44,901 nucleotides of DNA from Candidatus Shapirobacteria bacterium (GTDB lineage: Bacteria; Patescibacteriota; Microgenomatia; UBA12405), in NCBI GenBank assembly GCA_028704635.1, contig JAQWFB010000004.1:66656-111556 (forward strand), read 5' to 3'. Below, piece by piece: positions 1 to 9,281 of the stretch (position 1 is the stretch's first letter; the number at the start of each line of letters is the position of its first letter). A program made the translations under genes and the position numbers. The notes beneath the pieces were generated by a model. The model had not been told where the DNA came from, searched no databases, and worked only from the letters and a program-made list of their open reading frames with translations.

Positions 1-866
1 TGAAAAGTTCTTCCTTCTCCTTCTCCGATCATTGATTTTGGTTTTCCAACATCATGCAGTAATGCCGCCAATTTTGTAACAGGATTATTAGTAGAACAAT
101 TATCTAAGGTTTTTAAATTGTGAGTCCACACATCATCAATATGATGTCCCTTTTGTCGGACTCCTACTCCATCCAATAATTCTGGAATTATTTCTTTTAA
201 TATCCCAGAATTATTCAACAAAATAATTCCGTCACTAGGATTAAAGGAAACTAATATTTTAAATAATTCATCCCTTATTCTTTCGCTAGCTATCTTTTGA
301 ATTAAACCAGCATTTTTTTGGATTGATTTAAAGGTTTTTTCTTCGATTAAAAATCCAATTTGTGAGGCAATTCTAATTGCCCTCATCATTCTTAATGCAT
401 CTTCCCCAAATCTTTCATCTGGGTTTCCCACACACCGTACTAATCTGCTTTGCAGATCATTTTGTCCATCATACAAGTCAATTAATTTTTTGTTCCAATC
501 CAAAGCAATTGCATTAATTGTAAAATCTCTTCTTTGCAAATCTTCTTCTAATGTTTTTCCCCATTTAATTTCATCTGGATGTCTAGCGTCTGAGTAACCT
601 CTTTCAGTTCTAAAAGTAGTCACTTCAAAAATATCATCACCATCAACTACACTAATAGTTCCAAATTTATTATTATAAAAACTATTTTTCGGAAAAATCT
701 TTTGCATTTCCTCTGGTGTCAAATTTGTTGTAAAATCCCAGTCTTTAACCTGCCTTTTTAAAATTAAATCGCGAACAGCCCCGCCAACAATATAAATCTC
801 AGCATTATTTTCTCTAAATTTTTTAATTAATTTTTCCACCTTTACAGGTATCACAAAATCATTCAT
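1..866 (-). CDS. cca: CCA tRNA nucleotidyltransferase (poly(A) polymerase family), 3' end beyond the window
   Basis: Not in the ORF track because it runs off the left edge; I translated the minus strand. It adds or repairs the 3' CCA of tRNAs. The class II nucleotidyltransferase core is clear: IVGGAVRDLIL near residue 25, the metal-binding DWDFTT, RRDFTINAIA, and the RNA-binding segment RFGEDALRMMRAIRIA. An HD-domain motif (LLHDVGKP) lies near the cut end, so about 288 residues are present and the C-terminus is missing. The ATG at 866 has a TATAAA hexamer 5 nt upstream and no Shine-Dalgarno site. The only tRNA gene in this window does not encode CCA, so it would need this enzyme. Confidence 0.93.
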   Translation of the reverse strand, partial: MNDFVIPVKVEKLIKKFRENNAEIYIVGGAVRDLILKRQVKDWDFTTNLTPEEMQKIFPKNSFYNNKFGTISVVDGDDIFEVTTFRTERGYSDARHPDEIKWGKTLEEDLQRRDFTINAIALDWNKKLIDLYDGQNDLQSRLVRCVGNPDERFGEDALRMMRAIRIASQIGFLIEEKTFKSIQKNAGLIQKIASERIRDELFKILVSFNPSDGIILLNNSGILKEIIPELLDGVGVRQKGHHIDDVWTHNLKTLDNCSTNNPVTKLAALLHDVGKPKSMIGEGEGRTF

Positions 867-896
867 CTATGTTTATATTTTACTCTATTTTTTAAA

Positions 897-925
897 TTGA
901 TTTTTACCGACAATTATCCTACAAT
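897..925 (+). promoter_or_regulatory. Sigma70-type promoter of the 1019 orphan gene
   Basis: TTGATT at 897-902 and TACAAT at 920-925 are separated by 17 nt. The predicted leader is about 85 nt and ends in a Shine-Dalgarno-like AGGTGGA (1007-1013), 5 nt before the ATG. This layout differs from the leaderless-type starts of neighbouring housekeeping genes. Confidence 0.6.
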
Positions 926-1018
926 ATCAACGGCTCTAAAGTGCAAAGAAAGGCTCTTTGTTAAACTTAGTTCATTCACAATTAATCTTAAAAAAGAAAG
1001 AAGGGCAGGTGGATTAAA

Positions 1019-1303
1019 ATGCTTTATTCAAATCAGATTCCCATCTTTACTGATGAAATGTTGAATCGTATTAAGGAATTAAAAGAACAATTTGAATCAG
1101 CGGTTATTGGCAGTGATGATAGGGTAAATCTTCTTAAAAAATTAAATACTTTAATTTTGGAATCAACAGGAATATCCATCACTCTATCTCAAATCCAAAA
1201 AGTCTACGAACTAACGCCTCCTCAAATTAATACCTATGTCTTAAACGCTGTTGTTGGAAAAATAAATTTTTTAAAAAAAACAACATCACACCCACCCCTT
1301 TAG
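1019..1303 (+). CDS. Orphan small protein of unknown function (94 aa)
   Basis: I do not recognise a family. The product is predicted to be mostly helical, with a charged N-terminal half (RIKELKEQFES), and has no signal peptide, membrane segment or Cys cluster. It has its own promoter, a leader of about 85 nt, a Shine-Dalgarno-like AGGTGGA and a hairpin terminator just after the stop, so it is a complete single-gene unit. It resembles the other SD-bearing orphan genes here (3608, 30664, 30923, 34274, 34002) in layout but not visibly in sequence. The reverse ORF 1227-1445 is a shadow. Confidence 0.65.
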   Translation: MLYSNQIPIFTDEMLNRIKELKEQFESAVIGSDDRVNLLKKLNTLILESTGISITLSQIQKVYELTPPQINTYVLNAVVGKINFLKKTTSHPPL

Positions 1304-1322
1304 TTTTATTAAGACTACAACC

Positions 1323-1369
1323 AATACCGTAATACTTTACACCCCATGTGTAAATTTTACGGTATTTTG
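1323..1369. terminator. Bidirectional hairpin terminator between convergent genes
   Basis: Inverted repeat AATACCGTAA (1323-1332) and TTACGGTATT (1357-1366), with an inner repeat TTTACAC/GTGTAAA, flanked by T-rich sequence on the plus side. It lies between the stops of the 1019 gene (+) and the RRM gene (-). The terminator at 3986 uses a similar ACCGTATT/AATACGGT stem. Confidence 0.7.
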
Positions 1370-1371
1370 TT

Positions 1372-1638
1372 TTAAACAGTTGATACTTCAGGTCGGGGGA
1401 TTGCCTCTTTGACGACAATTTTTCTACCCATTTGTTCACTATCATTCAATTCCACCACAGCTTTCATAGCATCTTCATCATTTTCAAATTCAACAAATCC
1501 AAAACCTTTAGATCTACCAGAAAATTTATCCATTACCACATTTACTGAGACTATTTGCCCATAAGGGGTAAATATTTCTTGTAATTTATCTTGATTAATC
1601 GAAAAATCTAAATTACCTACAAATAATTTTTTTGCCAT
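1372..1638 (-). CDS. Single-domain RRM RNA-binding protein (88 aa)
   Basis: This is a compact RNA recognition motif protein, like those of cyanobacteria and CPR bacteria. RNP-2 is seen as KLFVGNLDF at residues 4-12 and RNP-1 as KGFGFVEFE near residues 44-52. The fold fills nearly the whole protein, leaving only a short tail. It probably binds single-stranded RNA as a chaperone or post-transcriptional regulator; the target is unknown. The start has a good Shine-Dalgarno site (AAGGAGTG, 5 nt before ATG) and a TATAAT further upstream, so it has a real leader. It is divergent from recJ. A second, longer RRM gene is at 24982. Confidence 0.92.
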   Translation of the reverse strand: MAKKLFVGNLDFSINQDKLQEIFTPYGQIVSVNVVMDKFSGRSKGFGFVEFENDEDAMKAVVELNDSEQMGRKIVVKEAIPRPEVSTV

Positions 1639-1727
1639 TTTTCACTCCTTCATTTTATTAATTAAATAACAATTAATTATATCCCTAATTTTCAAAAAAA
1701 TAAAAAAGTGTACAATCTAATATCTTT

Positions 1728-3416
1728 ATGTTTTCCGAGATTATTTTAAAAAACAAAAAAATAATAGACAAATCTTTTTCAGAATCAGATTTTTTAGATC
1801 TTTTGTTAAAAAATCGTCAAATTAAAAAATCAGACTATGATGATTTTTTTAAACCTCATTTTCCTATCGATTTAGATTTCAACGTTAATAAAAAAGAACT
1901 AAAAAATGCCACAAATAGGGTTAATTTAGCCATTAAAAATAATGAAAATATTTTAATTTATGGCGATTATGATGTTGATGGTATCACTGCCACCGCCATT
2001 CTTTGGCAGGTTTTATACCAAAAAGGTGCCAAAGTTTTGCCATTCATTCCAGATCGCGAAGCCGATGGTTATGGTATTAAATCAAAGTCATTTTTCGATT
2101 TTGAAACTCAAAAAAAGATTCATTTTGATCTTTTAATAACCGTCGATAATGGTATTGTGGCCAATCTCGAGCTTGAAAAAATTGCCAAAAAAAACACCGA
2201 TATTATTATTGTCGATCATCATTTGCCGACTGAAGATTTACCTAAAGTTTCAGCCATAATTCATTCCACCGATTTTTCTGGTGCGGCTCTTTCTTGGTTT
2301 TTTTCCACCCAATTCGATAAAAATGCTGATATTGGTTTGGCCGCTGCTGGAACTGTGGCTGATTGTCTTCCTTTAGTTAGTATTAATAGAAGTATCGTTG
2401 TTCATGGTTTAAAATCTTTGCGAAAAAATCCCAATCATGGATTAAAAAAATTAATCGAAGTCAGTGGTATTAAGCAAGATTCGGTTTCTGCTTATGATTT
2501 AGGTTTTGTCATTGGTCCGCGAATCAATGCCGTCGGACGTCTTTCAAATCCAACTGAAGCCCTCCGACTTTTATGCAGTCAAAATTCAATCCAGGCCGAT
2601 AAATATGCCCAAAATTTAGACAAATTTAATAAAGACCGTCAGGATATTCAAAAAGAAAATTTAAAAATCGCCGAAGAGATTATCAGTAGAGACGTTCTGC
2701 AGAACGTCTCTACTTTAAATAAAAAAAATGTTTCCACTCAAAATAAATTAATTTTTATTTCCCATAAAGAATTTTTACCAGGAATCATTGGCTTAATTGC
2801 CGGTCGTTTAACCGAAAAATATTATTTACCCTCAATTATTATCAGCGTTGGCGATGAATATTCCAAAGGTTCTTGCCGATCAATCAAAGAATTAAATATC
2901 GTCGAATCACTTCGACAGTTTAATGACGATTTAGTTGACCTAGGTGGCCATGCCGGTGCTGCTGGCTTCACTATTAAAACCACTAATATTAAAAAATTTC
3001 AAAATAAAATTACTGATTACATAAATCAACAGCTTAAAGATATTGATTTAAAACCAACAATTATTGTCGAATCAGAAATGAAATTATCTGCAGTCAATAT
3101 TAAAAATTGCCGATTAATAGGAAAATTAGAGCCATTTGGCATTGACAACACCAAGCCTTTATTTCTATTTAAAAATCTTCGCATTATTCAAAAAAGAGTT
3201 CTCGGTTCTACTGGTGATCATTTAAAACTAAAGCTCGATGATCCCAATACTAATAAATTAGAAAATATTCCCGCCGACGCCATTGCTTTTAAAAAAGGTG
3301 ATTTAGATAATCAATTTCAAAATGGTGATTTAATTAATATAATTGCCTCCCTTGATTTAAATATCTGGAACGGCCAAACCTCTCCCCAACTCATCGTCAA
3401 AGAAATCTTTACCTAA
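1728..3416 (+). CDS. recJ: Single-stranded-DNA-specific exonuclease RecJ
   Basis: A 5'-3' ssDNA exonuclease of recombination and mismatch repair. The DHH phosphoesterase motifs are present: DYDVDG at residues 80-85, VDNGI near 140, and the namesake DHH at 163-165. The DHHA1 motif GGHAGAAGF lies near residue 406, followed by an OB-like C-terminal part. At 562 aa it has the usual length. Residues of about 320-329 (RDVLQNVST) are encoded by a perfect palindromic repeat inserted in frame in a loop ahead of the DHHA1 region. The start at 1728 follows TACAAT by 11 nt (or TAATAT by 4) and has no SD. Confidence 0.96.
   Translation: MFSEIILKNKKIIDKSFSESDFLDLLLKNRQIKKSDYDDFFKPHFPIDLDFNVNKKELKNATNRVNLAIKNNENILIYGDYDVDGITATAILWQVLYQKGAKVLPFIPDREADGYGIKSKSFFDFETQKKIHFDLLITVDNGIVANLELEKIAKKNTDIIIVDHHLPTEDLPKVSAIIHSTDFSGAALSWFFSTQFDKNADIGLAAAGTVADCLPLVSINRSIVVHGLKSLRKNPNHGLKKLIEVSGIKQDSVSAYDLGFVIGPRINAVGRLSNPTEALRLLCSQNSIQADKYAQNLDKFNKDRQDIQKENLKIAEEIISRDVLQNVSTLNKKNVSTQNKLIFISHKEFLPGIIGLIAGRLTEKYYLPSIIISVGDEYSKGSCRSIKELNIVESLRQFNDDLVDLGGHAGAAGFTIKTTNIKKFQNKITDYINQQLKDIDLKPTIIVESEMKLSAVNIKNCRLIGKLEPFGIDNTKPLFLFKNLRIIQKRVLGSTGDHLKLKLDDPNTNKLENIPADAIAFKKGDLDNQFQNGDLINIIASLDLNIWNGQTSPQLIVKEIFT
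2685..2714. repeat. Palindromic element, family A, inside recJ
   Basis: A perfect 30-bp palindrome with arms GTAGAGACG and CGTCTCTAC around a TTCTGCAGAA centre. It sits in frame in recJ. A degenerate half-copy (ATGTTTCCAC) appears to follow about 15 nt later. The arms match copies at 25723-25752 and 26254-26279. Confidence 0.9.
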
Positions 3417-3434
3417 CCAGCCATTATATCGTGT

Positions 3435-3440
3435 TATAAT
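3435..3440 (+). promoter_or_regulatory. -10 box upstream of the 3608 gene
   Basis: Perfect TATAAT, 15-20 nt after the recJ stop; no convincing -35 box. It would give a leader of about 160 nt for the 3608 gene. Confidence 0.45.
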
Positions 3441-3464
3441 TTACCACTAATTATTAAACTAATT

Positions 3465-3600
3465 GCTAGTTGTTAAATAATTTGCACCTTAAAATATTTT
3501 TTTGAATATTTTGGTGAGCGGAAATTTGTTTCGTTCTGCAAAGCAGAAAGTGATAGATTCCCGTTCATCAAAAATGATGAAATATGGGAGAAAGTAGGTG
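3465..3600 (+). other. Candidate structured leader RNA of the 3608 gene
   Basis: The leader holds three potential hairpins: AAAATATT/AATATTTT near 3490-3520, TTCTGC-AAA-GCAGAA near 3535-3549, and TTCATC/GATGAA inside a CCC…GGG clamp near 3558-3593. The last one reaches the GGGAGAAAGTAGG ribosome-binding region. It matches no riboswitch class I know, so a regulatory role is inferred from position and folding only. Confidence 0.35.
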
Positions 3601-3607
3601 TTAAAGA

Positions 3608-3964
3608 GTGGAAAATCAAAATCATACAGAGGAACAACTTGTCATAGCCGAAGAAATTTCTAGAAAATTTGAAATACCATTAATTGACGTTTTAGATGCA
3701 CTTAATTTTCTACCAGAATGTTCTTCTGAGACAGTTGAAGACGCTATGTCAGAATATTACAAAAACGCCCTAGATTGCCCGCAAAAAAGAGCTGCTCTCT
3801 ACAAGTGGAATAAGCTTATTATCGGTTTAGCCAATGCAGCCACTACTTGTGAAGAAATTGCAATAATTCTTTCTAAAACCCCACCAAAAAGAAGTAAAGT
3901 TGATAGCGAATCCCAAAAAATAACTATCAATAAAATCTACGAACTTTATTTAAACTCAAAATAA
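3608..3964 (+). CDS. Orphan small protein of unknown function (118 aa)
   Basis: I recognise no family. The GTG start is supported by an upstream purine-rich GGGAGAAAGTAGG. The protein is soluble and acidic in its first half (MENQNHTEEQ, VEDAMSEYY), has a central helical stretch and two Cys far apart, and ends in a basic region. It has a long, apparently structured leader and its own strong terminator, so it is expressed as a monocistronic unit between recJ and aspS. Start codon and layout resemble the other SD-bearing orphan genes of this window. Confidence 0.65.
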   Translation: MENQNHTEEQLVIAEEISRKFEIPLIDVLDALNFLPECSSETVEDAMSEYYKNALDCPQKRAALYKWNKLIIGLANAATTCEEIAIILSKTPPKRSKVDSESQKITINKIYELYLNSK

Positions 3965-3985
3965 TCTCTTCAAAAAATATTTATC

Positions 3986-4037
3986 AACACCGTATTATTT
4001 TTACAATAAAATGTAAAATAAATACGGTGTTTTTTTT
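3986..4037 (+). terminator. Rho-independent terminator after the 3608 gene
   Basis: Stem AACACCGTATT (3986-3996) and AATACGGTGTT (4021-4031) with a further inner stem, followed by a run of T. The aspS -10 box begins 3 nt after the T run. Confidence 0.85.
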
Positions 4038-4051
4038 GTTAAAATACTCCT

Positions 4052-5848
4052 ATGGAAAGAACACTTGCAAACGACTGCCTCCAAAAAATCGGAGAAAAAG
4101 TTTTACTTCAAGGTTGGGTTAATAATATCCGCGATCACGGTCAACTAATTTTTATCGATTTCAGAGATTGGAGCGGCACCGTTCAAATTGTTGTCAATGC
4201 TAATAATAATTCTGAAATTCACAAACTTGCATCCACTATTGGTTTAGAATGGGTAATTGAAGTTGAAGGTCAAGTTGCTAACCGTGATTCAAATGCTGTT
4301 AATAAAAAAATAACCACTGGTTCTATCGAAATTACCTGCGAAAAACTAACTGTTTTAAATAAAAGCGAGGTTTCTCCTTTTCCTCTCGATACCGACGGTA
4401 CCGAGCTTGATGAACCCTTACGTTTAAAATATCGTTATCTCGACTTGCGTCGTCCTCGTCTCGCCAAAATTATTCAAGACAAACATAAATATATTTTAGC
4501 CGTCCGCAATTGGATGGATAAAAATAATTTTATTGAAATCATCACTCCGCTTTTAACCACCACTTCGCCAGAAGGTGCTCGCGATTTTTTAGTTCCTTCT
4601 CGCATTCACAAAGGCAAGTTCTTTGTTCTTCCTCAAGCCCCCCAACAATTTAAACAATTATTAATGGTTTCTGGTGTCGATAAATATTTTCAAATTGCTC
4701 CTTGTTTTCGCGACGAAGATCCTCGTGCAGATCGTCACGCCGGCGCTTTTTATCAAATCGACATGGAAATGAGTTTTCCTACCATCGATAAAATTTTTAC
4801 CACTGCCGAAAATTTAATTAAAGAAACTTATCAAACTGTTGCTCCTCAAAAAACCATTGCCAAATTTCCTTTTCCCCGAATTTCTTACAAAGAATCCATG
4901 GATAAATATGGCAGCGACAAGCCTGACACGCGTTTTGGCTTAGAATTACAAAATATTACTGAAATCGTCAAAGGCAAAAGCGATTTTAATGTTTTTAACA
5001 ACGCTGAAATTGTTAAGTGTATTGTTGCTCCAAAATGTGGCGAATTTAGTAAAACTCAAATTGATAAATTAGAAAATTTAGCCAAAGAAAAAGGCGCTAA
5101 AGGTTTAGCCTACACTAAAGTTCTCGATGGAAAATTAGACACTGGTGTGGCTCGATTTTTTGATGCCCAATTACAACAGGAAATTATAAAATCAGTTTCC
5201 GCTGATGTTGGTGATTTAATTCTTTTTGTTGCCGATAAACCAACTACTACCAATAAAGTTCTTGGAAGTATTCGCCTATCATTAGGTGATATTTTAAATC
5301 TTCGTGACCCAAATGTTTTATATTTCAATTGGATCACTGATTTCCCGTTTTATGAATTTAATGATGATGGTGATTTAGATTTTGGACACAATCCCTTTTC
5401 TATGCCTCAAGGTGGCATGGAATCTCTAAAAAATAAAGATCCATTAAATATTGAGTCTTACCAATACGATCTAACATTAAATGGTTTTGAATTAGCATCC
5501 GGATCAATTCGTAATCACGAACCAGAGACTCTTGTTAAAGCTTTTGAAATTGTTGGTTACAACCGAGACGAAGTTATTAAAAAATTTGGTGGTTTATATA
5601 ATGCCTTTCATTATGGTGCTCCACCACATGGTGGCTGGGCCATTGGACTTGATCGTCTTTTAATGTTATTTCTCGACGAACCAAATATTCGTGATATTTA
5701 TGCTTTTCCTTTAAATTCTAATGGGGTTGATCTTTTAATGAACGCTCCTAGTGAGATAGATCAACATCAACTCGATGATGTTGGTTTAATATTAAAACCA
5801 GAAATCAAAGCAGATCTAAAAAATGAAAAAATCGATTCTAAAACGTAA
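4052..5848 (+). CDS. aspS: Aspartyl-tRNA synthetase
   Basis: A class II synthetase charging tRNA-Asp in the cytoplasm. The N-terminal OB-fold anticodon-binding domain ([19 protein letters not shown]) covers about residues 1-105. Motif 1 surrounds RYLDLRRP, motif 2 is [19 protein letters not shown], and motif 3 is [17 protein letters not shown] insertion domain of the bacterial type lies around residues 290-410, and 598 aa is the usual bacterial length. Whether it also charges tRNA-Asn cannot be decided here; no gat genes are in the window. TAAAAT at 4040-4045 ends 6 nt before the ATG with no SD, so a leaderless mRNA is likely. The next gene overlaps its end by 26 bp. Confidence 0.96.
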   Translation: MERTLANDCLQKIGEKVLLQGWVNNIRDHGQLIFIDFRDWSGTVQIVVNANNNSEIHKLASTIGLEWVIEVEGQVANRDSNAVNKKITTGSIEITCEKLTVLNKSEVSPFPLDTDGTELDEPLRLKYRYLDLRRPRLAKIIQDKHKYILAVRNWMDKNNFIEIITPLLTTTSPEGARDFLVPSRIHKGKFFVLPQAPQQFKQLLMVSGVDKYFQIAPCFRDEDPRADRHAGAFYQIDMEMSFPTIDKIFTTAENLIKETYQTVAPQKTIAKFPFPRISYKESMDKYGSDKPDTRFGLELQNITEIVKGKSDFNVFNNAEIVKCIVAPKCGEFSKTQIDKLENLAKEKGAKGLAYTKVLDGKLDTGVARFFDAQLQQEIIKSVSADVGDLILFVADKPTTTNKVLGSIRLSLGDILNLRDPNVLYFNWITDFPFYEFNDDGDLDFGHNPFSMPQGGMESLKNKDPLNIESYQYDLTLNGFELASGSIRNHEPETLVKAFEIVGYNRDEVIKKFGGLYNAFHYGAPPHGGWAIGLDRLLMLFLDEPNIRDIYAFPLNSNGVDLLMNAPSEIDQHQLDDVGLILKPEIKADLKNEKIDSKT

Positions 5849-6755
5849 ACTGTTTGAAATCATAATTATTTTTTTAATCGCCTTTTTAAATTTATTTTGG
5901 CTACCAACTTTTAGTTTTTGGAATATTTATCCCAAGAATTTATCTTTTTCCAAAAATAACGATTTAATTCAATATAAACATCCAGCCAAAGTTTATTTTA
6001 AACTTTCTGTCGAACCACAACTAAATTCTACTCATTATATTCTTATTGATGCTGCTACCAACACTATAATCTTATCCAAAAATCGAGATGAAAAAATTTA
6101 TCCAGCTTCCACTACTAAATTAATCACTGCTCTGACTGCCCTAAATATCTATCCATTAGATGAAGAATTAACCATAAATCAAGAATATTTAGAGGGTCAA
6201 GTTATGGGTTTAAAATTAGGTGAGAAAATTACTATCAAATCTTTAGTCAATGCTCTTTTAGTTTATTCCGCTAACGATGCCGCTTTTACTCTAGCTAATC
6301 ATCACCAAAATGGAGAGTCAGGTTTTATTGAAGAAATGAATTCACTTATTCAAAAATATGGTTTAAAAAACACCCATTTTACTAATTACGACGGTATCCA
6401 CAATGAAAATCATTATTCCACTGCCTACGACCTTTCTCAGATTGCTAGACTTGCTATTAAAAATTCCACCATTACTGAAACTGTTAAACAAAAAAGTATT
6501 ATCGTTGAATCTGTTGATAAAACCATTAAACATGAATTATCATCAACAGATGAACTTCTTGGAATAGTGCCAGAAATTGAGGGACTTAAAACAGGTTTTA
6601 CTCAAGAAGCTGGTGGTTGTTTTATTGGTCTTATTAACTTAAACGGACATTATTTAATTAGTGTTGTAACCCAAAGTGATGACCGTTTCGGTGACACCAA
6701 AAAATTAATTAATTGGGCTAAAGACAATGTCTTTTGGCAACCTTACCAGCCCTAA
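5823..6755 (+). CDS. D-alanyl-D-alanine carboxypeptidase (DacA/PBP5-like)
   Basis: Trims the terminal D-Ala of peptidoglycan stem peptides at the outer face of the membrane. An N-terminal membrane anchor or signal (residues about 10-32) precedes the penicillin-binding domain. The three active-site motifs are intact: SxxK as ASTTK, SxN as YSAND, and KTG as GLKTGFT. At 310 aa it holds only the peptidase S11 domain and lacks the C-terminal domain and amphipathic anchor of E. coli PBP5, so anchoring must be N-terminal. It overlaps aspS by 26 bp, so the two are probably cotranscribed. Its stop directly abuts that of the converging gene. Confidence 0.92.
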   Translation: MKKSILKRKLFEIIIIFLIAFLNLFWLPTFSFWNIYPKNLSFSKNNDLIQYKHPAKVYFKLSVEPQLNSTHYILIDAATNTIILSKNRDEKIYPASTTKLITALTALNIYPLDEELTINQEYLEGQVMGLKLGEKITIKSLVNALLVYSANDAAFTLANHHQNGESGFIEEMNSLIQKYGLKNTHFTNYDGIHNENHYSTAYDLSQIARLAIKNSTITETVKQKSIIVESVDKTIKHELSSTDELLGIVPEIEGLKTGFTQEAGGCFIGLINLNGHYLISVVTQSDDRFGDTKKLINWAKDNVFWQPYQP

Positions 6756-7796
6756 TTATTGAGAAATATATTTACTCGTTACTGCCGACACGTAAGCTAC
6801 GAAATTATTATCGCCTTTAAAAACATAAATTGGTTGTAAATATTGAGTCAGTGTCACTGGTTCATAGTAAGCCAATTCCATACTTCTAATCGTTACGATT
6901 TCCGAACTAACATCAGACGCTGGCCAATAATTTCCCGCTTTTAATTCAGCAATTGCTTCATTAGCAGTTTTAATTGGGTAGGTAGAATATGACTCCCTAT
7001 CAATATTGGCATATTTAAAATTAGCTTCAATTATTTTTTTATCACTTTCAGCAGATCCAGAAACTAAAATTGATACTGAGGCCGCCCCACTTTGAGGCGA
7101 AACTATTTCCCATTTGTCATCCAAAAATTCTCTATAAAATTCAATCTTTATCGCATTCGATTCAGACAATGCACCAACTGATGTCAAAGTTCCATCACTA
7201 ATTTTCCAATAAGTTACATCCTTTTTTCCATTTTTTAAATCACTAGTATATTTATTCCCAGATTCTAAAAAAGATTCGGCGGTTTCTATTGCTTTGTCTT
7301 TGGTTGGCATATCTTTTGCTTCCAAAATAGAAGCATCATTTAAATATGGATATTTCAAACTAAAATCACCCTCCAAAACGTTCATTGTCAATATTTTTTG
7401 AGTCGCTTCATTTTTAAATTCATAAACACCATTGCTTACTTCCGACGGTTCACTTTCAAAACCAAAATTTTTTGCCACTCCCTTTGCCTCCTCTAATGCT
7501 AAAATTTCTGTCTTAGATCTATAAATAATGTAAACTTTTGTTTGATCACTGAAACTTGGTATCACATCATTAGTAAATTCAAAGGTAAAATTTTTGGCCG
7601 TAAATTCTTTAGCTGGGAAAACATTTTTTGGTAAGATTCCATATTTTACTGTTGGTGCCACATATGCTGGATGGGTGGATTTATAGGCTTTAATCGATGT
7701 TGCTCCAATCGACCACAACAAAACAAAAGCAACTAAAGCAGACCCGCCATATTTAATTAAATTTCGACTAGCATAAGCAGTGTAGGTCAAAGACAT
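6756..7796 (-). CDS. Membrane-anchored protein of unknown function (346 aa)
   Basis: I do not recognise a named family. One transmembrane helix (ALVAFVLLWSIGATSI) follows a short cytoplasmic N-terminus, leaving about 300 residues outside the cell, rich in beta-prone segments and repeated SxY/TxY stretches. The track start at 7832 gives 12 extra residues. I prefer the ATG at 7796 (MSLTYTAYASRN) because TAAAAT at 7802-7807 ends exactly 5 nt before it and the longer form would run into gltX. It is divergent from gltX and converges on the dacA-like gene with no gap. Confidence 0.75.
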   Translation of the reverse strand: MSLTYTAYASRNLIKYGGSALVAFVLLWSIGATSIKAYKSTHPAYVAPTVKYGILPKNVFPAKEFTAKNFTFEFTNDVIPSFSDQTKVYIIYRSKTEILALEEAKGVAKNFGFESEPSEVSNGVYEFKNEATQKILTMNVLEGDFSLKYPYLNDASILEAKDMPTKDKAIETAESFLESGNKYTSDLKNGKKDVTYWKISDGTLTSVGALSESNAIKIEFYREFLDDKWEIVSPQSGAASVSILVSGSAESDKKIIEANFKYANIDRESYSTYPIKTANEAIAELKAGNYWPASDVSSEIVTIRSMELAYYEPVTLTQYLQPIYVFKGDNNFVAYVSAVTSKYISQ

Positions 7797-7801
7797 AAAA
7801 T

Positions 7802-7807
7802 ATTTTA
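7802..7807 (-). promoter_or_regulatory. -10 box deciding the start of the 7796 gene
   Basis: TAAAAT on the minus strand, 5 nt before the ATG at 7796, with no SD. A second TAAAAT on the plus strand (7820-7825) lies 5 nt before gltX, so the two divergent genes share a very short promoter region. Confidence 0.6.
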
Positions 7808-7830
7808 CACTAATAATGGTAAAATTAGCC

Positions 7831-9264
7831 ATGATTGAATCTAAAATTATCAGAACTCGTATTGCCCCCAGTCCAACTGGTGAGCTCCATATCGGAACCC
7901 TAAGAACTCTTCTTTACGATTATGCTTTGGCCAAAAAAAACCATGGTCAATTTATCTTTCGCCTAGAAGACACCGATCAAAAACGTTATGTCCCTGGTTC
8001 TGAAAAAAGACTAATGGAAGTTATCAAAGATTATGGTTTATCCTGGGATGAAGGTCCCGACATTGGCGGTCCTTATAGTCCCTATGTTCAAACTCAACGT
8101 CTCGATATTTATCAAAAATATATCAAAGAACTTTTAGATAAAGGTTTAGCATATTTTTGTTTTTGCACACAAGAAAGACTTGATGATCTTCGTGCTACTC
8201 AAAAAGCGCAAAAACAAATTCCTCGCTATGATCAACACTGTTTTCATTTATCTAAAGAGGAAATTAAAAAAAATCTCGACAATAAAGTTCCATACACCAT
8301 CCGTATGGTCATTCCTAAAAACGAAACCATAGTTTTTGAAGACCTAATTCGTGGCAAAATAAAATTCAACACCAACGAAGTCGATGATCAAGTTTTGATT
8401 AAATCAAACGGAATTCCCACTTATCATTTTGCCGCTGTTGTTGATGATTATTTAATGAAGATCACCCATGTTTTCAGAGGTGAAGAATGGTTAACATCTA
8501 CTCCCAAACACCTTTTGCTTTATCGCGCCTTTGGTTGGGAACCACCACAATTTGCCCATCTTACAGTTTTATTAAATCCAGACGGTAAAGGTAAAATGAG
8601 TAAAAGATCTGGGTCAACTCACGCTCGAGCCTTTTTAGATGACGGATATCTTCCCGAAGCTATGCTGAATTTTTTAATGCTTCTTGGTTGGAATCCCGGC
8701 ACTGAAAAAGAATTTTTTACTCTCGATGAATTTGTTGAAGCTTTCAGTATTAACCATCTTCATAAAAAATCACCAATTTTCGACCGCAAAAAATTAGATT
8801 ATTTTAATGGTTATTATCTTCGCCAAAAATCAGACGAGCAATTATTTGTTTTATTCAAAAAATTTTTACCTCAAGCTTCTAAGGATCAAATTAAGATTTT
8901 AGTTCCAGTTTTAAAAGAAAGAATTGTCAAATTATCCGACCTTCCAGTTCAAACAAAATTTCTTTTTGAAAACGTCGATTACGATAAAGAACTTTTACTT
9001 AAAAAGGGAACCGATTCAAAATTAGCCATTGATATGCTTCAAAAAACAAAAGAATTAATTAATAAAGATTTTTCTAATCTCTCAGAAAGAATTTTAGAAT
9101 TAATCAAAAATAATAATTGGAATGTTGGTGAATTCTTTATGGTTTTTCGGGTGGTCATTTGTGGTACCGTTTTCACTCCACCAGTGGTCGAATGTCTACC
9201 GGCCTTAGGTCAAGAAAAAACTTTGGAAAAAATAAATATCGCCATCTTAAAACTAACTGAATAA
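7831..9264 (+). CDS. gltX: Glutamyl-tRNA synthetase
   Basis: A class I synthetase. The HIGH region reads APSPTGELHIGTLRT and the KMSKS loop GKMSKRSG. The C-terminal helical anticodon-binding domain is present (477 aa, usual length). The track start (7816) is moved to the internal ATG at 7831, which begins directly before the conserved IIRTRIAPSPTG segment and lies 5 nt after a TAAAAT box. Because the organism has a tRNA-Gln gene but no glnS is visible here, the enzyme may be non-discriminating and act with GatCAB; that is inference. Confidence 0.96.
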   Translation: MIESKIIRTRIAPSPTGELHIGTLRTLLYDYALAKKNHGQFIFRLEDTDQKRYVPGSEKRLMEVIKDYGLSWDEGPDIGGPYSPYVQTQRLDIYQKYIKELLDKGLAYFCFCTQERLDDLRATQKAQKQIPRYDQHCFHLSKEEIKKNLDNKVPYTIRMVIPKNETIVFEDLIRGKIKFNTNEVDDQVLIKSNGIPTYHFAAVVDDYLMKITHVFRGEEWLTSTPKHLLLYRAFGWEPPQFAHLTVLLNPDGKGKMSKRSGSTHARAFLDDGYLPEAMLNFLMLLGWNPGTEKEFFTLDEFVEAFSINHLHKKSPIFDRKKLDYFNGYYLRQKSDEQLFVLFKKFLPQASKDQIKILVPVLKERIVKLSDLPVQTKFLFENVDYDKELLLKKGTDSKLAIDMLQKTKELINKDFSNLSERILELIKNNNWNVGEFFMVFRVVICGTVFTPPVVECLPALGQEKTLEKINIAILKLTE

Positions 9265-9281
9265 TTTGCTAAACTAATTTT

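Noticed and set aside
443-457. ATCTGC-TTT-GCAGAT palindrome in cca
   Set aside because: The encoded residues match the usual Cca alignment with no extra length; probably chance. It resembles the hairpin at 3535 only in a few bases.
5823-5848. Possible programmed frameshift joining aspS and the carboxypeptidase
   Set aside because: Both proteins are complete on their own and the second has its own membrane anchor; it is an ordinary overlap.
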